This document shows positions 55,401 through 64,000 of a stretch of DNA of 64,000 nucleotides, piece after piece. Made by a program: the position numbers and the translations under genes. How positions within the stretch are numbered: position 1 is the first letter of the stretch; the number at the start of each line of letters is the position of its first letter. Source of the DNA: Ceratopteris richardii (Eukaryota > Streptophyta > Polypodiopsida > Polypodiales > Pteridaceae); assembly GCA_020310875.1 (NCBI GenBank), contig CM035423.1:124263164-124327163 (forward strand), read 5' to 3'. Below the pieces are notes generated by a model, which was not told the DNA's origin, ran no database searches, and worked only from the letters and a program-made list of their open reading frames with translations.

Positions 55401-56416
55401 TGTTGGGGTATTCTTGTGCAGAAAGGGATTTGAGTGTTTGAAGGAGAAGGGAGAAAGATAAGAAGAAAGATACAGACACTGGAAGCTTCTGTAGATTGAT
55501 TACAAGGGGAAAAGTACATTGGTGATGTTCAATACAATCCAATGTTGTCTATGCAAAATATCAAAGAGTGCACAATCACAAAGTACAAAATACCCAAGGT
55601 TCTTGTTGCTGCCAACCTTCTCTGCACCAGACCTCCACCTTCTCCAAGCTTGCACTTGTGCACACCTTGCACTCAAACTTCCAATAGGGAGAGGGATGAA
55701 CACCTTCTGTCGATGCGTGCACAACTTCAATGGGACCTTTGGTTGTATGGCTTACCACTTCTTTGCACACTTTTAAGTCACTCTTCATGCACACCTTGCA
55801 CTTCACTTCTCTCCATCGCACACTCACTGTCTGTCTCTTGCCTTCTCTTGTCTAGACTATGCTCTCCTTTCTTAGTCCTTCAAGAATAATGCCTTGCCTT
55901 GATTTGAGTGTTGGTTCATGTATGCTCGTAACTACTAGAGTATCTTGGTGCTCACTTTGATTTCTCAAGATTCTCTCCAAAAGTGGGCAGCCAATAAATC
56001 CCTGTTTTGTCCTGTAGTGACTTTAGACTAAAACAAAAAATTTTAATTGGGGGCCATACTTTCACTTCTGTGTATGCTTCCACTTCACATACCTTCACAT
56101 TTTGCTTTTTAATTTCTTCAAATGTGCACCTAAGAGAGGGTTCACTTGAACCTTCCAAAACACTTTAAAAACACTTTCAACCTTAGAGAAATTACAAAAA
56201 GACCCTCTGCAACCTGCAACCACTTTCTGCAATATATAACTTTTGTGAACAATTACGTGTGCATTACCTGTGCACCTTGACACCCGAACTTTGAACGCTT
56301 TAACTTTTCCAATGTTGACTTTGACCTTGAACATGTTGACTTTGATCAGTTTGACTTTGACCTTTTGACTTTGACTATGATTGACTTTGACTAATATGAC
56401 TTTTATGGGCTCAACA
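55401..56416 (-). repeat. 5' LTR of element G (1016 bp)
   Basis: The plus strand runs TGTTGGGGTATTC...GGGCTCAACA. The inner edge adjoins a primer-binding-like sequence (minus strand TTTGGCACGCCGAG). The outer edge adjoins duplication CATGG. Confidence 0.88.
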
Positions 56417-56421
56417 CATGG

Positions 56422-56823
56422 TATTAAAGTTAGTGTGCCTGTAGAGAGCTCATGGAGAAGTTTCTTTGTGAAGACTACGTGAGAAGGTGTGAAGGACGCA
56501 CTTCAAAAACAATTTCTGAATGCTATGAAATTTGGTGTGAGCATAGAAGTCATCAAAATATTTTTGAGATGGAAGGCTTAGATTTGAGTTTTTGAGACAT
56601 CTTGATCTTTCTCAAATATTCTAGATCCAAAATTTCAAATGGCCCCTTGTATTTTTGGTACATAAAAACTATGTTTGTTTGAGATTGAATTGTCAAGTCA
56701 GAGTGTGACATTGTTCAAGTAGAGGTACTGCTTCTAGTGTTTTTGCAGTATTGTGAATTTCTATAGAAAATGGCAAATGATGATGGAATGAGTCAACTTA
56801 TGAGTAATAAGTTGGACAAGAAA
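56422..56823 (+). mobile_element. Copia B1, leader and gag start (continuation after element G)
   Basis: Matches the B2 leader (from 58140) base for base with substitutions, including 'agagagctcatggagaag' and the gag start at ATG 56770 ('MANDDGMSQLMSNKLDKK'). It is cut after 18 codons by the A3 LTR at 56824. The remainder of B1 would lie beyond the right edge. Confidence 0.85.
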
Positions 56824-57053
56824 TGTTGATATATTTAGGTAGTGATGTGTGTGAACACACTAAGACCGCTGGGGCACTTTTTTCCCTCTTTAGGAGATTT
56901 TTTTCCCTCGGCTTGTATATACGCCTATTGCCCTAATGGGCTACTTATCTTTGTACATTCTCTAGTAATACATTCAGTATTGTGTGTTGTGCTCCAAGCT
57001 TCTTCTTCTTCCTTGTGCTGTTCGCGTGCTTCCGCAGACGTCTAACTCCACCA
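56824..57053 (+). repeat. 5' LTR of copia A3 (230 bp)
   Basis: TGTTGATATATTTAGG...CTAACTCCACCA. It aligns with the A1 LTRs read on their minus strand. Confidence 0.88.
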
Positions 57054-57055
57054 AT

Positions 57056-57067
57056 TGGTATCAGAGC
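57056..57067 (+). promoter_or_regulatory. Primer-binding site of copia A3
   Basis: TGGTATCAGAGC, complementary to the 3' end of plant initiator tRNA-Met, two bases after the LTR end. Confidence 0.9.
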
Positions 57068-57408
57068 AGGTCGTCGCTTCATTTAGGGCGCCGTCGACAC
57101 TCCTCCGTTTGCAGTCTCAGATTCGCCTGAAATTTGGTGAGCATACTCAGGGTGTTTCAGAGATCAAAACAGCTTTGCTGTGTGGTGCCGAAATCGCGAT
57201 CTGAGCTTGTTTCGGCCTCCGAACGCACTATCACAGCGCTTGTGTAGGCTCTTTCGTCTTTTTGTGCCAAAGGTTTATACCAGTTTGTGTTCGCCAGTTT
57301 AAGCGTCTCAAAGTCTGCTACAGGTCTAGCAGAACTCGTCTGGGCAGTTCCGTTCAACTTTTTGAGATACAGTCAATTTTCTGCATCAAGGTATTTTAGT
57401 CATCGGCC

Positions 57409-57755
57409 ATGGCTGAAAGCAGTGATGTATTCCGTATGTTGGCTGTTGAGGATAAGTTGGATGGTACCAACTACCCATTATGGGCTTATATGATGCGACA
57501 TGTATTGGTTGCAAAAGGACTGTGGAACATTGTGCAGGGTGTTGAAAGACATCCTGTTACACCTGCAACTATAGGTACTGCAAATACAAGTGCTGGAGGT
57601 GCTGGAGCTGATGAAGATGGTGTCGAAGATGATATTGTGCAGATTCCTGTTCGTGCTGCTGTTTCTATTGCACCTACTGTAGAGCAGATTCGTTGGGATG
57701 GCAGAGATGCCCAGGCACATGCATTGATAGCTTTGTCTGTCAAACGTGCCATTAT
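57409..57755 (+). pseudogene. Copia A3 gag, N-terminal part (disrupted by B2)
   Basis: ATG 57409 starts 'MAESSDVFRMLAVEDKLDGT', the usual copia gag N-terminus, with an Ala/Gly/Asp-rich insert near codons 60-80 and 'IRWDGRDAQAHALIALSV'. At 57756 the frame runs into the B2 LTR and reads a few chance codons before a stop. The true continuation is at 62084. Confidence 0.87.
57751..57755. repeat. Target-site duplication of copia B2, left copy
   Basis: ATTAT, identical to 62079-62083. Confidence 0.9.
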
Positions 57756-58134
57756 TGTTGAGATATCAAGCTCAACATGTGATGATCTAGGATGACACGT
57801 ACCAGTTTTTCGTTTCTCTAACATGTATAGTGGTCACGACAGTATATGTCAGGGATACTTCATTGAGCTTTATTAGATTTATCTACCGAGAGTGATGGCA
57901 CATTTGTTTCATGCCAGCTCACTCATTCGCGGACATTAGGTTTTTCCTTATGTAATGGTCTTTATATATTGCACTTGTTGTATTCTTGTTTTTAGGTCAT
58001 TCTTGTACATTCCTTTTATGTAATAGAAGAAGAAGAAGAAGATCATTCTTCTTTGCCTCAATCTGTGTGTGTGCTTCTCCTTGAGAGTGAGAGTGTGTGG
58101 GTGAGCTCTCTTCCTTATCTCCTTCCTCGTGACA
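57756..58134 (+). repeat. 5' LTR of copia B2 (379 bp)
   Basis: TGTTGAGATATCAAGCTCAACATG...CTCGTGACA. The first 20 bases hold a TGTTGAG/CTCAACA inverted repeat. Contains a GAA-repeat stretch near 58026. Confidence 0.93.
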
Positions 58135-58147
58135 TGGTATCAGAGCC
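58135..58147 (+). promoter_or_regulatory. Primer-binding site of copia B2
   Basis: TGGTATCAGAGCC, directly after the LTR; initiator tRNA-Met type. Confidence 0.92.
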
Positions 58148-58584
58148 AGCGTGGCTATAGAGAGCTCGTGGAGAAGGCGACGGTGAAGACTACGCAGCAA
58201 GGCGTGGAGAAAACGCGATTTCACAAATGGCCTCCGTTTGCTACGAAAATCGTCGTGAAGGTAGAAGACCTCAAAATATTTTCGAGAGTTATTCCTTTAG
58301 GGTCACTAGTTTTTGTCAGATCGAAGTTTCGGAGCCATCTCGACCTCCGTTTCGAGCCCGCAAGGTGGGGCTCACAGAAAAACCAGATCAGTTTTAGAAA
58401 CTATAACTTGCGTTGTGTTCGGCGACACTCATATATTCCAGATTCAAAATTTCAAGCGATTCCGTGTACTGTTGGTACAAGAAAACTGTGTTTTTCTGAG
58501 ATCGAACTGTCACGTCATAGTGCGACAATGTTCAAGCAGAAGTGCTGCTTGTAGTGTGTTGCGATGTTGTGAATTATTGCAAAA

Positions 58585-61459
58585 ATGGCAAACGCAGATG
58601 GAATGAGTCAGCTTATGAGCGATAAGCTGGACAAGAACAACTTCCATGCTTGGAGATTCAGAATGACAAATTTCCTGATGGGAAAAGGCTACTGGAAGTA
58701 CATCGAAGGAGAGAATGAAAATGCTCCGCAGTTACCAGAAAGGAATCGGACTGCAGAACAATTAAGAGCATATGAGGAATGGAATCAAGGAGCACGAAAG
58801 GTAATGTATTGGCTATCTGTTAGCATACAGGATAGCATGATTGGACACATACAGGATGCCAAGACTCCAAAAGGCTTGGAACAGTTTGATCACTTTGTAC
58901 GAGACCAATACAAAGGCACGAAAATTGCAACTCAAGAACGAGCTGCATACATTGGAGAAAAAGAGCATGTCGGTAAGTGATTACACTCTAAAAATCAAAA
59001 GCATATGTGAGTCACTTGCATCTATTGGCGTGAATGTAGATGATGATGATAAGGTGGAAGTGTGCCTTCGTGGTTTAGGAGCTGCATATAAGCAGTTCAG
59101 AACTTCTATACAGATCAGGGAAAATATTCCGAATTTTGCTGATTTGGTATCTATGCTGATTATTGAAGAAAAGAATCTTGGTGAGGATTCAAACTCCCAA
59201 GGAAAGCCCAGTTCTGAGCAGGTATTCTACTCTGGCAGAGGAAGAGGCAGAGGTAGAGGTTTTGGAAGTGGAAGAGGAAACAGTAACCAAGACCAAGGTC
59301 AACAACAGAATCATGCAGGAGGAAGAGGACAATTTCGAGGCAGGGGGAGCCAAAAAGGTCGCAAAAATTTCCAAAGAAATGATTCAGGTAATGATAGTAA
59401 AGGATGCTGGAATTGTGGTAAACCTGGACACTTTGAACGTGATTGCAGGTTAAAGAATCAAAATAACAGAAGGCAGCAAAACAACTATGCATCCACAAGT
59501 GCAGATGATTCTGAGAAGCTGTTTATGGTTCAACATCACATGATGAATACGATGTCTGCTGGTGTTTCAAAATCGAATGATAATGTCTGGTATGTTGATT
59601 CAGGTGCTTCAAATCACATGACCAGTCATGCAGAATGGTTTAGTAGTTTGCAAAAAATGCCAGTTCCTGGATATGTTGAAACAGGTGATGATACATCGCA
59701 TCCTATTGAGCATACAGGAAACATAGCATTATCTATGGAGGACGGAAAGGTAAAACATCTCGCTGATGTGCTGCATGTTCCAAATATAACAAAGAATCTA
59801 GTTTATGTTGGACAAATGGTTGACCACGGATTACAAGTCAGGTTCAATGCTGATGGATTATATGTAGAAGAGTACAAGCAGGATGGACAATTGGTTGCCA
59901 AAGGAAACAAAGTGGGTAGGATGTTCATGTTAAATGTGAAGATTCCTGAAATGAATGCAGCCATGTTTGCAAAAGGTGCAGGAGTTATTGCAGATATAGA
60001 GATATGGCACAAACGGATTGGACATGCAAACTTGCAAAGGCTGAAACTGATGCAGTCAAAGGAGATTGTCCATGGACTACCAAATTTCAAAGTTGCAGAA
60101 ATGCAAAAGGTATGTGCAGCATGTCAATTCGGTAAACAATCAAGAGCATCATTTCCACATGACAAGTATGTTAGTGAGAATGTACTAGAAGTAGTACATA
60201 CAAATGTTTGGGGTCCAGCAAAGACCACATCTATGGGTGGTTGCAGGTTTTATGTTACTTTCATTGATGACCATACACGCAAAGTATGGGTATATTTCAT
60301 GAAAGAGAAGAGCGAGGTGTTTACTCACTTCCAGAATTTTAAAGGTATGGTGGAAAAGCAGACAGGGAAGTACATTCAAACATTAAGATCTGATGGAGGA
60401 GGTGAATACATGTCAAATGAGTTCAGCAGTTTTCTAAAAAATCATGGAATTCAGCGTCAGTTTTCATGCAGGTACACACCACAACAGAATGGTGTTGCTA
60501 AATGCAAACATAGACATATTGCAGAAATAGCAAGAGCCTTGATGGCTGAGAAGAATATGCCTCATTGTTATTGGGCAGAAGCTGTGCATACTGCTGTATA
60601 CATCATGAACAGAACTCCAACTACTGCTGTACATCAAGTTACACCTGAAGAGAAGTTTACAAGTAAAAAGCCAAACTTATCACATCTAAAAGTTTTTGGC
60701 TGTATTGCATATGTACATGTTCCAGATGAGTTGAGGACGAAGCTTGATCCGAAAGCAGAAAAATGTGTCTTCATTGGATATTTCCTTGAGCAAAAGGGAT
60801 ACAAATGTTATAACCCACTCACACGACAGGTGAAGGTGAGCAGAGATGTGGTATTTGATGAAATGTCAAGCTTCTATGCAGATGCCAAAGAAGAACTGAA
60901 TCTTGAACCAAATGATAAAGAAAATGCTAAAAAATCTAGTGCAGAATCTCAAGTTTTGAGTGGACCGAATGCATCACCAAGCAATAGTTCCAACTCAAAT
61001 CCATGGAGTGGAAGATTGCATAGAAATTTCAGTCCAGCAAATTCATCAGGTACATCCAAGAAAGGTAAAGAAAAGCTTTCTGCTGGTAGTAAAATAGGTG
61101 CAGGTTTTGAAGACGTTGATGGAGATTCAAGCGGTTCAGAAAAGAGTCTTGATGAGGAACTTGGATTGCCCTCTGTGAAGACTCCAGGAGTAAGAAGGGC
61201 ACATGCAGATGATACAAGAAGAAGTGACCCAGGACCAAGAAGATCTGGGAGGATGCGTAATTCAGTGCAACGATTGACATATGATTGTTACATGGCTCGC
61301 CATTGTGCCTACATGACAAAGGTAATACAAGATGTTGAACCTTCTTGTTTTGAAGATGCAATTGGTAATGCAGATTGGGAAAAAGCTATGGATGAGGAGA
61401 TGGCTGCACTTTGCAGATTTAGGTGTGGAAGTGCAAAAGCCTATCACTATCTATTGTGA
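58585..61459 (+). pseudogene. Gag-protease-integrase of copia B2, one frameshift, RT deleted
   Basis: Gag starts at ATG 58585 ('MANADGMSQLMSDKLDKNNF'). A one-base slip near 58880 moves the reading into the frame that stays open to 61459. In order: UBN2 gag; Arg/Gly-rich stretch (about 59235-59370); knuckle CWNCGKPGHFERDC (about 59407-59448); protease DSGAS near 59600 intact; GAG-pre-integrase with 'CAACQFGKQSRASF'; integrase with the first catalytic Asp replaced by Asn (AAT 60203-60205) and the Glu by Lys (AAA 60500-60502), the middle Asp kept (SDGGGEY); and the RT N-terminus ending at 'MDEEMAAL' near 61405. A deletion follows. The integrase could not be active as read. Confidence 0.88.
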
Positions 61460-61690
61460 TAATCTTAGCAGCATACAGTTAGCACGGAACCCTGTTTTGC
61501 ATGCTAGAACAAAGCATATCGAGGTACATTATCACTTCATCAGAGAGAAGGTATTAGCAGGTGATATTGATCTTGTTTATGTGAGAACAGATGAGCAGGT
61601 TGCTGATATTTTCACCAAAGCACTTGGAGCTGAGAAGTTGAGGAAGTTTCGGAAGATGCTTGGATTAGAGGATATGGCGTTGAGCTTGAG
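61405..61690 (+). pseudogene. RNase H C-terminal remnant of copia B2
   Basis: After the deletion the sequence continues in another frame with 'FADLGVEVQKPITIYCDN', 'ARTKHIEVHYHFIRE' and 'DEQVADIFTKALG', the end of copia RNase H. The RT catalytic core is absent. The stop lies past the purine tract, inside the LTR. Confidence 0.87.
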
Positions 61691-61696
61691 GGGGAG

Positions 61697-62078
61697 TGTT
61701 GAGATATCAAGCTCAACATGTGATGATCCAGGATGACACGTACTAGTTTTTCGTTTCTCTGACATGTATAGTGGTCACGATGGTATATGTCAGGGATACT
61801 TCATTGAGCTTTATTAGATTTATCTACCGAGAGTGATGGCACATTTGTTTCTTGCCAGCTCACTCATTTGTGGACATTAGGTTTTTTCTTATGTACTGGT
61901 CTTTATATATTGCACTTGTTGTATTCTTGTTTTTAGGTCATTCTTGTACATTCCTTTTATGTAATGAAAGAAGAAGAAGAAGAAGATCATTCTTCCTTGC
62001 CTCAATCTATGTGTGTGCTTCTCCTTGAGAGTGAGAGTGTGTGTGTGAGCTCTCTTCCTTATCTCCTTCCTCGTGATA
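61697..62078 (+). repeat. 3' LTR of copia B2 (382 bp)
   Basis: TGTTGAGATATC...CTCGTGATA. The terminal CA has become TA. It follows purine tract 'cttgagggggag'. Confidence 0.92.
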
Positions 62079-62083
62079 ATTAT
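62079..62083. repeat. Target-site duplication of copia B2, right copy
   Basis: ATTAT, identical to 57751-57755. Confidence 0.9.
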
Positions 62084-62795
62084 TCCTCACATTCGCTCTT
62101 GCAGAACAGCAAAGGATGCTTGGGATACACTTACCACATTGTACCAAGCTAGGAATGAGGCTCGTGTTACTTACCTCCGAAAACAGTTGGAGAGTGAGCA
62201 CATGAATGAAGGTGATTCTATGGACAGTTTCCTAACGAAGATCAAAGATTTGAAGGAACAGTTGATTTCTGCTGATGAGGTTATACCAGATAGCTCACTT
62301 GTGCAGACCGTTCTGAATGGTCTTCCTGACTCATATCAGAGTTTTGCTTCTACTCTTCGGTTGATGATGAAAGGCAATCCAAATGCCTTATCATTTGAGG
62401 AGTTAGTCTCTGTTCTATTGCAGGAAGATCAGTCCAGGCAGAACAAGTCCATTATGCGAGTTGCAGATCAAGCTTTCCTGGCTAGTCAGAAGGGCAAAGG
62501 AAAATGGGGCTCTTCTACTAGTAAGCAGAAATCTGCAAATGCTGCACAATCGAAGAACCAGGATAAAGATGAGAAGAAATCAGAAAAGCAAAAATTGTTT
62601 TGCAAGTACTGTAAAGGAAATGATCATATCATAAAGAACTGTCTAAAACTGGTTGCTAAAGAGGCAAAGAAGAAAGAGACTGGAATGGTTGTTGCAGAGG
62701 CCTCTACACCAAAAACAGAGTCTGCAAATCTTGTACAGGAAGAAGAATGGGCGTTTACTACTGTCTGCAGTTTTGACCCATCTTCTCATGATTAG
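62084..62795 (+). pseudogene. Copia A3 gag, C-terminal part
   Basis: Continues the gag frame from 57755: 'HIRSCRTAKDAWDTLTTLYQ', 'NGLPDSYQSFASTLRLMMKG', and knuckle CKYCKGNDHIIKNC near 62600. It ends at an in-frame TAG (62793-62795), after which protease continues in the same frame. The related D element has a Lys codon at this place, so the stop is more likely a mutation than a programmed site. Confidence 0.85.
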
Positions 62796-62798
62796 TGC

Positions 62799-63329
62799 AT
62801 GTCTGCAATAGACTCAGATGTTTGGTATTTTGACAGTGGGGCAACCAAACATATTACCTCGCAACGCAGTTTCTTCTCTTCACTCGAGCCTGCCCCTACA
62901 GGGAATACTGTTACATGTGCCAACAACTCCTGTTATCCTGTTATGGGAGTTGGTAAGATCATTCTGACTATAGCTGATGGTAGTTCTTTCACTTTGTCAG
63001 ATGCTTTATTTGTGCCAGGGATCAAAAAGAACCTGTTATCAGTTTCTGCATTAGCCAAGATTGGCTTGGTTGTGAAATTTGTTGATGACAGGTGTACAGT
63101 TCATGATCTATCAAATGGCGATCTGATTATTGCTTCAGACATTTTATGTCGTGGGTTGTATAAGCTCATAGACTATGAAAGATCTGTAAATGATTTGGCA
63201 TGTGCAGTAAATGATTCTCAGGCTAAGTCAGATGCAAAGCTTTGGCATGCACGCTTTGGTCATCTGAATTTTGCTAGTTTGCTATGCCTGCAGAAATTTG
63301 AAAATGGTGTCCTCTTTGCCCAAACTTGA
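62799..63329 (+). pseudogene. Copia A3 protease and GAG-pre-integrase
   Basis: 'VWYFDSGATKHITS' carries the aspartic protease active site DSGA, intact here. 'LFVPGIKKNLLSVSALAKIG' and 'LWHARFGHLNFASLL' follow. A frame change near 63300 separates it from the integrase. Confidence 0.85.
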
Positions 63330-63410
63330 GGCACCTGGAAAACATGTTTGTGAAGTAAAATGTAGCGTTCCTCCTTTCCAAAAGATGGTTCAGTTCGGGC
63401 TACGCAGAAA

Positions 63411-64000
63411 TTGCAGCTTGTACATAGTGATGTCTGTGGTCCTATGCAGACACCCTCTTTTGGAAATTACCTTTACTTCGTGACTTTCATTGATGATTTT
63501 TCCAGGCATGCATGGGTATATCCACTAAAAGCAAAGTCCGAAGTGTTCATGTGCTCCAAACAGTTTTTGGTTTTGGATGAAAATCTGTCAGTATGTAAAA
63601 TGGGCACCCTCCATTCTGATCGAGGGGGGGAATATATGTCTTCAGATTTTAATGCATTTCTGGCTGAACGTGGGATAAAACACCAGTGTACAATGCCGTA
63701 TACACCTCAACAGAATGGAGTTGCTGAATGAAAGAACAGGTCACTCATGAAGATGGCGAGATGCATGGTCAAGAGTCAGGCTTTACCACATAGTTTCTGG
63801 CTTGAGGCTGTCATGTGTGCAGCATATGTACTGAACATGTGTCCCACTAAAGCGCTGCAATCTATCACTCCAGATGAGGCTTGGCATGACCGCAAGCCAT
63901 CTGTTGCTCATTTGCATGTTTTTGGTTTTTTGGCATATGCACTAGTGCCTGAACAACATCGCAGAAAATTGGATGATAAGGTAGTAAAATGTATTTTTGT
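63411..64000 (+). pseudogene. Copia A3 integrase (to the window edge)
   Basis: The catalytic D, D and E are all present ('LVHSDVCGP', 'SDRGGEYMSSDF', 'QQNGVAE'). The codon after the Glu is TGA (63729-63731), where relatives have CGA. The frame is open again afterwards ('KMARCMVKSQALPHSFWLEA') to 64000, where the tail 'RKLDDKVVKCIFV' is still running. Confidence 0.87.

Larger units (their letters stand above)
57756..62078 (+). mobile_element. Copia LTR retrotransposon B2, complete ends, RT deleted
   Basis: LTRs 57756-58134 and 61697-62078 differ at roughly 15 positions by eye (about 96% alike). Primer-binding site 58135-58147 and purine tract 61684-61696 are intact. Perfect duplication ATTAT at both ends. 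The internal region is only about 3.56 kb because nearly all RT is gone. It is inserted in A3 gag and is the youngest visible event in the right-hand nest. Confidence 0.93.
56824..64000 (+). mobile_element. Copia LTR retrotransposon A3 (5' part; runs off the right edge; interrupted by B2)
   Basis: LTR 56824-57053, primer-binding site 57056-57067, gag 57409-57755 and 62084-62795, protease and GAG-pre-integrase 62799-63329, integrase 63411 to the window edge. B2 (57756-62078) plus one ATTAT duplication splits gag. Removing them rejoins the gag frame exactly. The flank before the LTR is AGAAA; its partner is outside the window. Confidence 0.9.

Noticed and set aside
57756..57795. Last residues of the A3 gag frame (VEISSSTCDD...)
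   Set aside because: They are translated from the B2 LTR; the same residues appear at the end of the B2 RNase H frame for the same reason.

Overview
This is plant nuclear DNA. It contains one spliced protein-coding gene and is otherwise packed with LTR retrotransposons in various states of decay. The gene is a HAK/KUP/KT-type K+ transporter on the + strand (coding exons from 21147 to 39831). Every large element is Ty1/copia-like or an RT-less gypsy-like element, and most primer-binding sites resemble the plant initiator-Met type. The third intron of the transporter is about 12.7 kb and carries a full-length copia element plus long microsatellites. Together with the deep nesting of old, stop-riddled elements, this suggests a large seed-plant genome, possibly a gymnosperm. 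That placement is inference; no species-diagnostic sequence was seen.

Left block (1-20.4 kb). An old copia element (A2, +) has been split repeatedly. Copia C2 (+) lies in it and is itself interrupted by copia D (-, running off the left edge). Copia E (-, 7986-13213) lies in it further right. A short tandem array of a gag-only LTR element (F: LTR-gag-LTR-gag-LTR, 13852-17727) interrupts the A2 3' LTR. A second gag-only element (H, 17728 to about 19790) follows. Copia E is the best preserved: its gag-pol is one continuous frame broken by only three stop codons.

Middle (20.4-46.2 kb). After a tRNA-like, SINE-like sequence comes the transporter gene. Nine coding exons join in phase to an 830-codon reading frame of the KUP5/7/12 type. 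The protein keeps most of the family scaffold, but two membrane-embedded acidic positions that matter in the family are Ser and Asn here. One intron appears to use a GC donor. Intron 3 holds copia A1 (-, 26003-30540), a tRNA-like sequence, a copia gag remnant, and GATA-type, TA and CA/CG microsatellites. Downstream are small duplications and scraps of copia and gypsy-like gag/pol.

Right block (46.3-64 kb). This is a five-member nest. Copia C1 (+) is interrupted by copia B1 (+). B1 is interrupted twice: by RT-less gypsy-like element G (-, 50326-56416, TSD CATGG) and by copia A3 (+, from 56824 and running off the right edge). A3 is interrupted in gag by a second B element, B2 (+, 57756-62078, perfect TSD ATTAT). 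The order of insertion can be read directly: C1, then B1, then G and A3, then B2. No bacterial, organellar, CRISPR or rRNA features were seen.
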